Shown here in pieces: positions 11,701 to 24,748 of a DNA stretch of 64,000 nucleotides. Source of the DNA: Paragonimus westermani (taxonomy: Eukaryota; Platyhelminthes; Trematoda; Plagiorchiida; Troglotrematidae); contig QNGE01000404.1 of assembly GCA_008508345.1 (NCBI GenBank), positions 210,994 through 274,993 of the forward strand, read 5' to 3'. The first letter of the stretch is position 1. Every line of letters starts with the position of its first letter. The position numbers were made by a program, and so were the translations under genes. The notes below the pieces were generated by a model that saw nothing but the letters and a program-made list of their open reading frames with translations, did not search any database and was not told where the DNA came from.

Positions 11701-14350
11701 TTCGTCCAACTTCCAGCACTCTGCCAAGACAAAAGGACGGACTCGGTTCAACCGAGAAGAGCCTTTCAAGAACTGTAAGAAATATAAGACAAGAGGGTTT
11801 GGTTGATTTCATGATGTTTAAGGGAAGTGGATCAACTGTAGCAGTATAGTAGAGATCCAGTGGTCTTTTGAAAGCTCATGGGATAGGATAATTATTGAGT
11901 CTAATTGTTGATGTGTGTTATTTTACTTACCGTTATGTGATACCTTTTCTGGTGGAGTTATTAGGTTCCGTGTGGATAAACATGGAATCTAATCGCCGAA
12001 AGGCACGTTCGAGTTTGTCGATTTCACCCTATGGTTGAAAATGTAAAACAGTAGGGTACTTTCTCATAATCTGTATTCACCACTCGCTGATATACATAAC
12101 TACTTCTGCCGGTATACTTTGCAGGAGTAGTTGAGTGCTGGGATACCAGAAAACATCTTCACAACACTCAAAATTTACAGCAATAATGTTGCTGGAAACA
12201 TCATCGGCAAATTATTAAGGTTGGTTGAATTCAAAATAAAGCCGAACACTGCATCTAATTTACAAGAGACACGTGGATGATATCTGCGTGAACATTGAAA
12301 CGACGGCCAGCACAACGGACATTAATCCGGACTTCGCAGTTAAAGCAGAAAGATTTAGGTCTATCCTTTCAAGTGTGTAAATGCATCGCAGGACTGTCGG
12401 CCTAATTCCGACATACATTCGTAAGAAACCTACTGGAAGTAACGTGGAGTCACCTGTTCAGATAGTCCACCTCAAACGAAGGAGAAACCTCATCCCTAGT
12501 TAAATGCACAGAACTGTGAACATACATTCCGACGATATAATGGATATTGGACGGAGGTTTATAGACAACGTATGTTCTTAAAAATATACTGATAAGCACA
12601 TTAGTTTCATCATGCCAAAGGTAAAACTTCGTCAGTGGTAGAGAGGTTGTTTTAAATAACCGAACTAAGAACCCGCAAACTGTTCAAGGCAACTGAAAAG
12701 ACCTACAATGAGACAAAATAATATCCGTCAGATCCAACCAGATCGTTCAAGTACAAAACAGACACATGTCTCATAAACTTCCAACATACTTGTCTTTCTC
12801 TTTCCACGTGCTTGAATGACGCACTACATCTGTCGAACAGCCAAGAGTTTTATCTGTATGATATAACAGCCACAACCCGCAGAGGTGAGCGGATGTAAAT
12901 TGAAACTAATTTCGTGTTCATTTCCTGTAGTCTCCGTTGATTCGTCATGCCGAGTCTTAGTGCTTACCACGTCATCAATCCACACGTCCATTTGTTATGG
13001 TCTAAAATCGTTCGTTGTAATTACAAGACCAGTTGTTATTAAATTTGGCGACTTAAAAACCGCAGTGACATGAATTTTTTTAGTGGACCGGATGATAGCT
13101 AACTGTGCTAACAGTGCTTACTAAACCATTCTCGCACGCCTTAGTGTGCTATCAAAATCGAACCACAACAATTACGTAGTCCTTTACAGCTCTCTGTAGA
13201 CACAAACCCATCAAAATTGTCACGTAGTTTTCCTGGGATTCAGAATGGGATGAGACGTTCTATTATCGAGGCCATTGAAAACAACGAAAAACGCGATTAG
13301 GTCAGCTGATTATGATGTCTCGAATAATCATCGTCCTATCCTGGACCTGATAGATGTGATTACATCCGTAACCTAATAAGTTGATCGTTACGAAGCCAAC
13401 CTTCACAAACCATGAACTATGTTGTACTGTTTCCTCACGCTTAGACGTTTTATTTCAGAAGTAGCCTATTTTCACTTCTGCATATCTACAACCGAATGTG
13501 ATTGAAAAAATGAACATAATGATGACCACTTTTGCCATTCTTTTAATTTGTGATATGTTAAAAGTGTACTATCTCACCCTTGTTATTCCGACCACTTTCA
13601 AATATCCTATCAATACAACTGGTTAACTTAGTCTGAAGGAATATTTAAATCACCATACGATAAGAAAGTTGATTAAATCTTATATTTTTACTCTTTAGGC
13701 GGTCAAGTTGTAAACTGTGTCGTTACTCTCGACTAACATAAAACTGATTCAATCAGGTCTAACCGTTCAGACGTATTCCCTTGTGATAAAGGCTAGGGTC
13801 GTTTGGTCATCTCCAAAAAAGATACGCCAACCTTCCTGTTAACCGCGTGGACTGAAATTATCATCAGGTAGAAATCACGGGAATATGTGAGCACGCTTGG
13901 AAGCGAAATGATTACTGGTGAATAGGGAAGGGCTTGGTTGATACTAATCGATTGAAAATCTCAAGAACATATACCACTGACGAACTCTGGTAGGAGTAAA
14001 CCTCAATTCCGATAGTTTCCCGTAAAAGTATAGCTACAAGTTCTAGTTAGCTGCGTTTGTTCAGAGCAACTGTGAGTGGTCTATAACTTATGCCAGCCAA
14101 ATCTCATGTTAATTAATAAGTTTTAGTACATTTCTGGTCTAGTTTAAATGACTGCAAAATTGTGGAAAAACAACCGGCAGTGAAATTCAAATGGTCTGGT
14201 ATATCTGTTTTCTCTGTACAGATTTAGAAGGCTGTTAGAAAACTACAGGCTTTGACCATTAACAACTGTATACTCCCTACTGGTAACTGCCTGTATTTCA
14301 CTGAATAACACCAGGCACAAGACCATAAACAGGGCTGATAGGTAGCTTCT
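8800..14350. other. long stretch without supported gene
   Basis: Only short frames occur. A pair of overlapping frames on opposite strands at 11494-11812 and a small hydrophobic frame at 9783-9971 have no convincing splice borders. No SINE, LINE or LTR protein remnant was recognised. Probably intergenic or intronic. Confidence 0.35.
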
Positions 14351-14360
14351 CAGATTTCAG

Positions 14361-14618
14361 GTAAAAACTTTGATTCATCCTGACTCCGAAATTGAGCTTA
14401 CTTGGGACACGTTTCCAATTTCGTGTGAATTACCGATGCGACATGCTTTTTGTAAATGGACTGAGAATAACGTGACATCGCGAGCAAGTTATAATACTCC
14501 ACGTTTCAACCACTTCGGGTGTCCTTCATCAAAAGTGTTGTTTCTCTCTACGAAAATGCCGTCTGTATTGTCTACTAGATATCAACGTGACTTGTTACGA
14601 ATTGCTGCCTCACCAGTG
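14361..14618 (+). CDS. candidate exon region, cysteine-containing unknown protein
   Basis: From an acceptor-like AGATTTCAG ending at 14360 the frame stays open for 86 codons to a TAG at 14619. The translation has the alternating hydrophobic/polar look of a beta-rich extracellular segment (EIELTWDTFPISCELPM) with three cysteines. Possible donors inside are GTGACT after 14586 (phase 1) and GTGTAG after 14615. I do not recognise the family. It lies upstream, on the same strand, of the candidate gene at 33.6-52.6 kb and could be an early exon of it, but no continuous chain of exons connects them. Confidence 0.3.
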
Positions 14619-15012
14619 TAGGCTCTGTTCATTCGCTAGTATATTGGCAATATAAACCATTCGCAATTCTGAGTCATTCTTGGTATGTTATGGCTCATAC
14701 TGTCTGCATTGCCTTACGGTCAAAAATTGTAGCTCAAGTGAACAACTACCATCAAGGTTACTCTAGTCTATTCAGCAACCAGCCTTATTACACCGGATGA
14801 AGCTTCACAGGTTCAAGAAACAAGGCACAACACGGCCACTTTACCTGTAAAACTGTTGAGGATAGTCAAATAGTGAAAAAACCGTGCTAATGAGTAAAGA
14901 GACTGTGGATTTATTAACTTGAACTGAGTCGGGTATGCATGATTCAGTTATCATCACAGTTTCAAGAAGAGAATACAGTGTCAAACAAGATTTCATGGTC
15001 TCGTCGTTAGGT

Positions 15013-15040
15013 TATTATATATATATACATATATATATAG
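15013..15040 (+). repeat. AT-dinucleotide microsatellite
   Basis: A (TA)n tract of about 28 bases interrupted once by C. Self-complementary and able to form a hairpin. Ordinary low-complexity DNA. Confidence 0.85.
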
Positions 15041-15049
15041 GATGAACTA

Positions 15050-18000
15050 TCGCGGAATGAGTTAATTCTATAAACACACAGTTCCATTACAAAAGAAAAC
15101 GGTAGTTTTTGTCATTGTCGAATAAGGCTGATGAAGCGACCGCAGTTGGTTTACCGGGAAATCGTAGACGACCTTGGACAACTCAACTGGGTCAGTTGTG
15201 TAGTCCGTGTTCACTGGGTGGGCGACAACCGTGTGGGTTACTAAATTTTTTATCTCATCTCTTCAATGAGCCAGATTATGTTCTCTTACTGTTTTGGACA
15301 GTTATTTCATCTTACACCCAAGGTATTTTGCTGTCCGTCAACAAGTAAATGGGTACATTAGCATGCCTTATATGGGGCAGGCACGCAGTCATTCAGTTAG
15401 AGAGACAAGAACGGACAGGCAATAACCCAGAAGTGATACGTGGCTACTGGAACTGTCTGAGGAATTACATTGCACAGACAGATCTGTAAACGAATCCCCG
15501 ATAATGGAGAGGGAAGGAATTTAGAGAATCTTTTTCATCACCGTCGCAGTTTAACACTTCATTAGTTTAGGTGCCATATTTGCTTAAGTAAACCTAGTTG
15601 AGTGTATTCTCAGTTTAGTTGATCATAACTTCATACTCTGTATTGGCGCACTGAGGTTTCAGTTTAGATGACAGAAAACTGTTTTTAAATGAGATTGCTC
15701 TTCCTTACACATCGAATTAAAGTGCACAACGAGATGTAACTGATCACTAGGCTACCTGCTTAAGCTTACATGAGGAAACTAAACAATTATGCCAGATTCA
15801 GCCCATAGTATGAAGCGGGTGAACTGGTGAACTCGATTACAAACGACAACAGCAAAGGATATTTGCAATGGATGGTTCACAGTGTCAGAAAATACCGTCC
15901 ATTTAGCGGTGATGGAAGGGTATGACTGAATAAAATGTTGTGCCGAGTGATTTCAAGTTCCCAGAAAATCCAACAAACAACGAATTTCAAATTTCTCCGT
16001 GTCTGCTTGTTAAGATCGCGTTTGTGCTCCAGTCAAAATTTTAATGTCCATCAGGATAGTGAATCTTACAGAGCTACTGTTTTAATGCGGATGTAGGTAT
16101 TGACTGCAGTAATTTCAACTGAAACCAGTTGTTCGTTGCTAACATTGGCGCCTAAGAAATTCTTCAGAAATTGAAGATTGTAACACAGTTTACACCGTCA
16201 AATCCGTCGACGAAATGGCTCTAAAATCTTAACCAAACCTTTCTCAACAATGTGCTGTAGTGAGTTACTCGTATTAAGAATTGGTATCCCTAATAATCTT
16301 GTTTAGTAAATCTTGGTAACCCATATCGAACTGTAGGTTTCAAGAGAACGAGTGAATTGTACACAAGAATCCATATAAAAGTGTACAGTTGCGATTGAAA
16401 CGCATATGTTGATGCTCAAACATATGGATCAACAGACTATTCAGATTCTGTTAGCAATTTGGAAGCCACATGTCTTATGTCCCAACCAGTACGAACAGAG
16501 GATGAATTCGTTGAGATGTATATTGTTGAAAAAGTTACAACTGGAGAAATGCGTCACCAAATTAACTAAAAGTTTGGGCTATGCAGTTAGTGCATAACTA
16601 CTGGACTGTCAAATCAATGTGTACGCCCAATGACAATGAGAAATTGTCATGGATGGGATTCAAATAGACGGTGATCTGTGAATGTGAATGTGAGTCATTC
16701 AATACTACTACTCTTTAGGTGTTCTGAGTTCACTTGTTTTCGAGTTCGCAGTTGACAGGAGTCCCCTTCTGTAGGCACTTTATCACAACAAACTTGGATA
16801 ACTTGCGTTAAGAATCATTAGATTAACCCTACACACACGATAGAATTTCTGTGATACAGTTCATTGCCATCTGTAACTAAATTATGAGACATTGTGAAAT
16901 GTTTCATGTAGTCAATCAAAATTCCGGATTGTAGAAACACTCGTTTGACGTACACTGACAAAATCCAGCAAAAAACCTATTCTTTTTTATCATGGCTACT
17001 ATGGTCTGGTTTTTCGAGATCTTTAATCGACGAATCATCACTTGAGCTACTGCTTCCGTAACTTTCCAAATGCGACCGCCATGAATTTTTCAGTCTCCCT
17101 GAACAACATATGAAACTCTGAAGCCATAGACCCTGTTCCATCAGAGACAGTTTTGAAATTCCACATTAAATAAGTATTGTTTCAAGCAATGGTAGAAAAA
17201 AACATTCGAAAAACTGCAAATGACACTGATAATTACAAAAGAGTATCAGAAGTAAAATGAGATAATTTTCGCACGAGATAAAAAAGAATTACTTACTTTC
17301 AAAATGATAAAATCCATTTGGTTATATCCACTTGTGGAGTAACTTGAAAACGCGAGTAGTGATCACAGTAGTAAAGCCACAAGGTGACCAACGTAAAGAC
17401 AGGTTTAAAAAGTTAACCTGGTCATGTTGTCACATGTGCACGGGTATTCATGATAACAGCATCCTACCGGATAAATCGCTGAATTAAATGGTCAAATGAA
17501 CAGGCTGTTTGACAAACGGGCAGTCCGTTATTCTTACTGCCGGTTATGTTGGCAGTTCGATTCCGGTTAATGTTCACAATTAACAAAGTTGAGCAAGAAA
17601 CCGGTTACGTTAAACCATGAACAGCAGGTGAAATAAGCGATTCTTACTGGCGTGCTTGTGTGCGCATGTGCGCCCGCACAGATTACTTGTCGAAATCTAC
17701 ACAGTCGAATGTGTATCCACATATCAATGAATACAACCAACACGTGTATGTTGTGCACCCCCTCCTCCACAGCGCCTCGATCAGGATTTAGAACCTGATT
17801 AGGGGACAATCGATATCTTTTTCCTGTGTGTGTTTGTACGTGCTAGGGTCAACCACAAGTCGTTGATTTATAAATCACCGTATCTGTTGGTGCCGTAGAG
17901 TTCAGACCAGTAGTCTACTCTCTCGGCGACGCTGCGTCACCCGTCCGCACGCCACACATTCATCTAAGCTGTTGATATCCGAAGCCGATATCGACAACCG

Positions 18001-19090
18001 GCGATCTGTTCCAACGGCTCGTGGGCCTTAAACCAGCGACGTCAACTGTGGGGTGGTTAGGCGTTTAGTGTGCTGGCTGTTTCGGGTTGGACAGAGTCTA
18101 TTTTAGTATGGAACGCTGATTGGTCAGTCGGACAACAAGTACAGATTGTTGTAGGTCTGTATTATTTGGGTTGGTCACGTGCCCTGACAGTGGATCAGAT
18201 GGGTTGTTAATACTGTGTAACAAACAGAAGGTACACATTTGAAAACACTACCAAGAATGGAGTGGTTAATGAAAAAATCGCACCTAGATAACTTGCTCAA
18301 CATCATAAACATGAATAAACCAAGTGGTCGCCGTTTAGGTGAATTACTTCAGCTATGGGAATGATGACGTTTAGCGGAACATTTTTGCGAGTCACTTAGG
18401 AGCAGAAGACCACATGGTGTAAAACGCGGGGAACGAACTTGTCAGATTTAGCATAATGCACCTGGAAGATTACTCAATCTGTACCGTTTCCTTGGGGACG
18501 TGAATGTCAGTTGTGAAACGGTGACCACGGCTAATGACCACAATCGTGACGGTTGGTATTAAGTACTATCTTAAACAGCGTGTTCATGAACTGGGATTTC
18601 GCATAACATGTTATCAAATTGCACAAGTTTTATTTATTCTTGTGCGTTTTTCCATCTCATCTCCATTCACTTTGATACATTCCAGTATAACAGTTGGATC
18701 CGCGGGATAGAGTTAACTAGAAATGATCTTGTGTTTACCAGTGTTTAAGATAGATTCCTAAAGGCTGGATCAATCGAGAATATTTTAGATTACAATAAGA
18801 CGGAGATTTTGCACTCCAAACGGGTCATCTAAGAATCCATTGTTGCAAACAATTTTCATCGTACGAACAGATCAGCTGAATCGTTTTAAAAAAGGGAGTC
18901 GACAGACTTAGAAAAGCATTCTAGTTACATTACATTCGATACCAAGATGAACAATGAAAAGCCATACGACTGAATATTTGGAACTAAGGAAAACTGGCAG
19001 TGACCAACAAGTCACATAAAATAGGTGCAATAATTTTGTTTCTTCAACTTGTGCGATGCAAAAAGAGGGCGAAAAATTCGAAATATTTTG
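15050..19090. other. stretch without supported gene; GC-richer island at 17.9-18.2 kb
   Basis: About 17,900-18,200 is clearly GC-richer than its surroundings and carries the near-inverted pair TTGATATC / GATATCGACAA around 17,970-18,000, which suggests an unidentified repeat. A box-B-like GCAGTTCGATTCCGG at 17,545 has no convincing box A. No protein remnant was recognised. Confidence 0.3.
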
Positions 19091-19111
19091 CCTACCTTTA
19101 TCGATCGAGAG

Positions 19112-19219
19112 CGCACAGTGGTACCAACACTGGACGTTACACAAACGATTACGACTGTCATGGTGACAGGACAAGACTTCACCCCGACGTTAATTCAACC
19201 TTACCGTCAGCAGCTCCTG
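19112..19219 (+). CDS. candidate exon ending in a strong donor
   Basis: A 36-codon segment, phase 0 to 0, ends at CTCCTG|GTGAGT, one of the best donors in the window. It is preceded by a moderately pyrimidine-rich tract with several possible AG acceptors around 19109-19111. The translation includes VVPTLDVTQTITTVMVTGQD and is rich in Thr and Val, like a beta-sheet or mucin-like extracellular segment. A second overlapping frame (19000-19248) is also open, so the frame choice is not certain. Family not recognised. Confidence 0.3.
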
Positions 19220-19988
19220 GTGAGTGGCGAATGCCTGATGATTCTTGAAGTATTCTTAATAAAGACAAACATACTCCGAAACAGTACATGGAATGCTAAA
19301 GTAAAATTCAGTGCAAGACGAGCTACCGCCAAGTTTTCGGATTATAAAGCTGCTTTCATGTGTGTCAATGTTAAGATATATGTTGTACTCATGTGCTTAA
19401 ATTAACAACGTTCTGTTACTTACGCTGAGGATCACATGCCGATATGAATTGCGATTCAGTTGCTTCATTCTTCTACCGATCAACGGATAGCCAAGCCTAG
19501 AAAATCCACCGAAAGGCATTTGTTGGTCACTGGTCATAAACAGAATTTTAAATTAGAATTCGATTGACCCGACCATGGTAAGCTTGCTTCTATAGCGAAA
19601 TTCGTCCGGTCTCTACTAAGCATGCATCAGTAGACATTCTATTTTGGCCAGAAAATGATTCGAGATTTGAGTAGTTTACTGCAACCACTGTAACGTTTGC
19701 CATTTGTTGAACCATCCATATAGTCTATTTTACACGTTTACATTCAAAACTCGCAGGTGATGTGTTACTACGAAATATATTTCTTAGTTCTGCATCATGC
19801 TTACTCGTGCTTAATAATCATTGATACCACGGTAGTTCTTGCGTGTGCATGTGATTGCTACAGTCAGAGGCACAGTATGTCTATCAGTTTGACGTTACGC
19901 AATATGAAAGCATTCTCAAGATGAAAGATGTGTACTGTTTCTTTCAGGTTTCAAGTGATAGATAATTTAAAGCCGGAAATTTTTTGTC

Positions 19989-20260
19989 GATGAGTAGTAG
20001 GGTTTTTAGCTAATATAAACTGAACATAAATCGCAGTCGATTGCCATGTCCTAGTCTAGTTTACAACAAGCCGTCCTAGAAACAAGTCTGTCTTATACTA
20101 CAGCCTGTCTGTAATGCATATCGCTGTCAGGACCGGGACTAGAACTCCAGCCGCCTTTTCATGAGTCAGTCGTGTTCATCACTGTGCCGGTGATCTGTTT
20201 ACCGGCAACCAATTTTTCGGGTGCAAACAGCCGAATTTTGCCACCGAAGATCCACTTTGG
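19989..20260 (-). mobile_element. tRNA-headed SINE, nearly full-length diverged copy
   Basis: In minus orientation. The element's 3' terminal sequence is seen on + as GATGAGTAGTAGGG from 19989. Then come decayed body sequence, the post-box-B motif (AATGCATATCGC on +), a well-kept box-B complement (GGGACTAGAACTCCAGCC, about 20135) and the box-A region (GTGTTCATCACTGTGCCGG, about 20175). The order matches the 49.8 kb copy throughout. The leader upstream of the head is less clear. Confidence 0.75.
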
Positions 20261-22169
20261 TGTGTGCCACAAGGCGGCTCCCATGATAGAATTAATTCGC
20301 TAACTCATGTTTTGAAAATAGCTATCTTATCAGCAGGTCGATGTTGTAGTTAAAAAACACTAGACTTGATGATGACTGAAAATACTGTCTGGAAAACAGG
20401 TTATCTAAAATAGTAACAAGCTTCACGGTTGTGAAATTGTACGACCACATTGTGAGTAATAATTTCGCAAAGAATTGCTAGATAGCTATTGTTTGGTCGT
20501 GTTGATTCGGCACCTCGAAACACCTTAAGAACATACTTCATCACACTGAATGCATTCAACCGGAATTCAAGTTGTCGCATATTCGCTTTCTGGCCACCGT
20601 AGAAATTTGCATTACATTAAAGGTTGGGCAAGCTAGTAAGCCAAACAAATTCTCCACAGGATTCAGGTCAATTCTTTGAGCCAGTCAGCCCAAAACTTGA
20701 ATCCATGAAAGTTGTCATTTCCTTAAGTTAAGCGAACTGTGAACTGATGCGGTGTCTCACGCAAAAATTATAGTCCCGTGCTAACTGCACGAAACAGTGA
20801 ATTGGAACATACGGTCCGCATACTTGCTGTGATGGAAAACTTTTAAACACAATTCGTGTGCATCTCTTCTTGGTGAGCCGGCTAAACCGCAGTTGTGACG
20901 TCGCCACGTCAATAATACGTCCATCTAACGATTTGCCTGGAGTAGCCTGGTTGTTGATTTATTGGCCCAAGAAACTCAAGCATTTGAACAAGTACTTGAC
21001 ACGGTCCTATATGTTGTTCAGTTGGCAAGAGGGAGTTTTTAAAACCAAAACAAACATGTTCTTTTATTATCCACTGCACAGTATCTACTGAGATTCTGAA
21101 CTTCTGCGTCCAGTTTGGTTCTAAATTTTCCCACGTTAAATTGAAGCCTGTAGGAAACAGTCTGCTTGTTTAGCAGCGAATATGTAATTCCTCATCCAGT
21201 CTGCTTCACATGGACAACGACGTCTTTCTTTCCAAATAGATTTCTGGAGTCCCTCAGTAGGGCTTTATATTGTTAGACTGAATCCCTGTGTTTTTCCAAG
21301 CGAAACACTCCTTCCATTGGTGGAGGAAGAATCTGTTTATAAAGTGCTAGACCTAGTTAGACTAACCATAAACTAGCAAGTTTATAATCGGACCACCGGC
21401 AAAGTAGGCAGGCGAACTAAAGGTTAGGTGAGATGCCATGAATGTGTGGCGATCACGGGACCTGACATCTGTACGGCTGGCTAACGTTGTACTAGTTTGA
21501 TGATATCATAACAACTCATTGTGATTGTTACCTTTATGTGCAGTCCGATAGTGCAAGGGATCTTGACGCAAACTGAATCCAATTGTCATCCAACGAGATT
21601 TTCTACTCTGCTGCCAGAATGTACTTTTTTCGGCTCGATCAAAAGATGAACAGCATAACGTTGCCGTGGAATGTGTGTACTACAATATTCTAACTACTGG
21701 TGGCTGAACTTGGTTCCACACCTGATATTATGGGTGAGTGGCACCGGTTTTACTTGGAGCGCTGGAGGGTATGTAACGTAGATTATTAGTGTTCAGTTTT
21801 GTCCGAAATATGTGCAGTTCTCACGAAACTCTAAATCTACACCGATTGTATTCTGATGATGACTATACTGATTTGCGGCTCATCGTTTCTGTTATTCGGC
21901 AGGTCACTAAGTAATATTAAAACAAGAAAGTTACGCAAATTTTCCCTTATTGTGTTCAGTTTTTCTGTGCGGTATGATATCTCGTTGCAAGTGAATATAC
22001 CCCGTAGAAGCAAATTTCTCATGTACTTCTCTTGTATCACACTGGCTTTCGCGAACTACGGCTCACACATTCCTGATTAGTAGGAGACATTCGTTTTTAT
22101 AGAACTTGAGCATCACCCTTAATTGATTGTAGCTGTCATATTCCCATAGACTCCAGTCTGCCCCTTTTG

Positions 22170-22245
22170 GAAGGAGACACTGTGCTTGAGTTTTGCTCTC
22201 GTTAGAGCTCGTCAATGATGCGTATTCTGGCCATGTTTGGGACTA
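22170..22245 (-). mobile_element. SINE body fragment
   Basis: The + strand shows TTGAGTTTTGCTCTCGTTAG followed by AGCTCGTCAATGATGCGTAT, which matches the complement of the SINE body just 3' of box B. The head and both ends are absent. The 144-codon frame beginning at 22215, the longest in the window, starts inside this fragment, which weakens it as a gene. Confidence 0.65.
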
Positions 22246-22764
22246 AAACATCAGTCACGCATTCGAAAATGAGAGCAAAATACGTTTTAAAACTTCTGTC
22301 CAGAATAAATTATTTGAGTGAATCATCAATAAAGATTACAAGACGCTTCCAATCAAGTTCATGGAATTCTGTTACGGAAATGTCGGCGGGTAAGGAACCC
22401 AACGGAATAGAGTCCTGCTGTGTCGTTGCGGAAGTTCTCGTTAAAACTAGAATATTCCAGACTCCCAGTGATACATGCAATAAACCTAACCACCCAAGAA
22501 GATTGGCTCTTGTTGCTCAAAATACCACATTTCAATTTGACAAACTCTATTGCTTCTGGCAGTCTTCACTCTCTCACTGTACCATACAGTACGGCTGCTT
22601 GCTAACGAGTTGGTTTATTTCAGCAATCCAGTCAAATAGTTCATCCTGACGTTACTCTGTCAAAACCTTGAGTCTTTGGTATCCAATCCTGACATGATAA
22701 AGGACATGGCTTAATAGCTCAATTTCGTGTACTCTTGTTACTGTGCATTTGCAATTCGTTTTAG

Positions 22765-22920
22765 ATCCACGTGGTGGATTTTTGTTAGTACCAGTAACCT
22801 TTCGTTTAATAGACTTTCGGGTAGAAACAATTTACCAAAATGTGATCACCAAAGCTGGAATAACTGTCTTTTTGTTCAAAGCCATGTGTTGTTCATAAAA
22901 TTGCCCAAGCTTCTACACAG
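22765..22920 (+). CDS. candidate exon, frame uncertain
   Basis: A long pyrimidine-rich acceptor ending in CGTTTTAG at 22764 is followed by a 156-base segment ending at ACACAG|GTCAGC. In phase 2 to 2 it is open throughout (STWWIFVSTSNLSF...). A second frame (phase 1) reads FLLVPVTFRLIDFRVETIYQ for about 40 codons, looks more like a folded beta-rich domain, and then stops before the donor. I cannot decide between them. The neighbouring candidate at 23133 is on the same strand. Confidence 0.27.
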
Positions 22921-23132
22921 GTCAGCATAAGGCATTCAGGGTAGCAATATCAAGAAGCATGGAATTATTCAGAACGGACATAATCGTTCTAATTAAGCCT
23001 ATTGATAATATTATCAAGATGAGTATACTCACTCTTCACAGTTGACCGGAAAGTTGATCAAGCATTGACTGGCTCGCCATGACCTTGTATCTTAAGACTG
23101 TCCATACAATCATTGCATCGGTCTCCTTTAAG

Positions 23133-23213
23133 TGTTTACACGAGTATGGTTCCATCAGGTTTCGCGCAAAAATTCTGCCAAACATTGTACTCCATATTCC
23201 AGACAATCATGAA
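23133..23213 (+). CDS. candidate exon, unknown protein
   Basis: An acceptor tract (GGTCTCCTTTAAG) is followed by 27 open codons, phase 0 to 0, before a weak GTTAAG donor. The frame stays open to a TAG at 23271, so the exon could be longer. The translation (CLHEYGSIRFRAKILPNIVL, then HIPDNHE) has ordinary codon use and a beta-strand pattern. No family was recognised. Confidence 0.24.
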
Positions 23214-24332
23214 GTTAAGATTTTTGAATGGTTAGCACGAATCAAGAGTAGGGTTGATTGTTCGAATGGATAGCATTAAGAAAACATGGAGCAGACATCC
23301 GGTCCCAAGAGGTATGTAAAAATGGCAGCTCCGGTACACTCTAATCACTGAGTGAATGAATCTCCAGCCGGTGTATACACAAAAGTGTAGCTAGCTGCCG
23401 CTACAGACCGCATCTCTATTCCATAGAAATCCGAATCATCCCAAATGCACTTACTGCCCCTGTGCATTAATCACTGTTTCGAAGTATGCGTACAGATCAT
23501 TCTTTATGAATATAATGTCCGCTCAGCGAAACATCGTCTGATAATAGACTTTCTTGCATAGGTTGCCTACACTGAAGAAGCAAACCCCCATAAACATATA
23601 CGAAACAATTTTTTGGGATTCAACTGGGTACATTTCTCCTAAGACATATTAACCTCGTCAAACTAACTTGGAGTCTACTCTCAGTAGTCCAGTAACGAAA
23701 AATTTCAGAATTATTCGAAACGTATCACCCCAGACCTCACTGCCTACAGCGAACTAAGTGTTTGTACTATTAGTGGAAGGCAGCTACAATGAGTTGATGA
23801 GCTCCGCGGTTTTCAGCTCAAATAGAACTCACAATACTACCCAAGCTGAAGGAGTGAAACACAGTAGAAGAAACGGTTGTTGACCCCTAAACTGAAAAGA
23901 TGATCTCGGAAGTAATTGTAGTGGAAGTATATGTTTAAAACGTCCGTCCTTAATCACTTTCTAACACAGATTCAGTTGGCAAATTCACGTGAGTACTTTG
24001 AAGAAATCTGGAAGAATTCTCACGGCTGTAAAATCTCTGCATCACATTTTGTACGCATAAACTCAGACAATTTGAGCGTCGTGTTTAACATGTTTTACTG
24101 GGTGGGTTGAGAAGAACACGTCGTTCCAAACGAGTTATATTACTCAACGCTTCAAAAACCTCAAATGGCCTTCTTCAGGAATGTTGTATTTCAATTAATG
24201 CGCCCCTGAAAAAGACTACCAAAGTTGGTGGGTACGACAAATATTACAACTTGCTTGTAACAGTGTGATGTTCTTAATCCATTCATTGGGATGCAATCGA
24301 CTGGTTTGTCTTCCATCCTCTTTGTTTGGTAC

Positions 24333-24457
24333 CTGTGTGTAATGGCTAAACTGGTGTCGTCCAGAAACACCGTTTGGAAGCTACGCTGGTCGTTATCAAG
24401 CATTAAAACACTCGTTGGGTAATCATTCACCACGTAACAGTTGTGTTTTGCATAATT
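24333..24457 (-). CDS. candidate internal exon on minus strand
   Basis: Minus-strand segment of 125 bases, phase 0 to 2, between an acceptor ending in ATCTCCAG and a CACAG|GTACCA donor. The translation starts NYAKHNCYVVNDYP and includes LMLDNDQRSFQTVFLDDTSL, which reads like real protein. It lies between plus-strand candidates at 23.1 and 26.5 kb. Either a second gene is nested on the opposite strand, or one of the two sets is chance. Confidence 0.3.
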
Positions 24458-24748
24458 CTGGAGATAATTGTGGATAACAGACTTATCATACTTTTGAAAA
24501 TATGTGGGACAAAACTGACCATCTAGGATTTGAGAGCCTTGCCCTACTCAGCAAATCGCCATGCAGTTTCTCGAGCTTCTTACTATAAGGTTTACTAGAG
24601 CTCATATCATAATTTTTTGTTCCTTGACCCAGAATAAAGCTTTGCTAGCTTTAAGCCAAAATTGTGTGGTGTAAAAACTGCCCATTTTAAGACGTAATTT
24701 TTGAGTAGAATTTAGAAGCTGATAGTTTTGTGTAATAGGCAGCCTCAG

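Noticed and set aside
17521..17570. A tRNA gene or extra SINE head (box-B-like GCAGTTCGATTCCGG)
   Set aside because: No box A at the right distance, no cloverleaf and no SINE body downstream.
20858..21400. Decayed Tc1/mariner transposase on the minus strand
   Set aside because: A tryptophan-proline stretch in one reverse frame suggested it, but neither the catalytic aspartates nor the DNA-binding region could be lined up.
22215..22649. Longest open frame in the window (144 codons, plus strand) as a gene
   Set aside because: It starts inside a SINE fragment, two other frames overlap it with similar openness, and no usable donor or homology was seen. Its length is within what chance gives in 64 kb.
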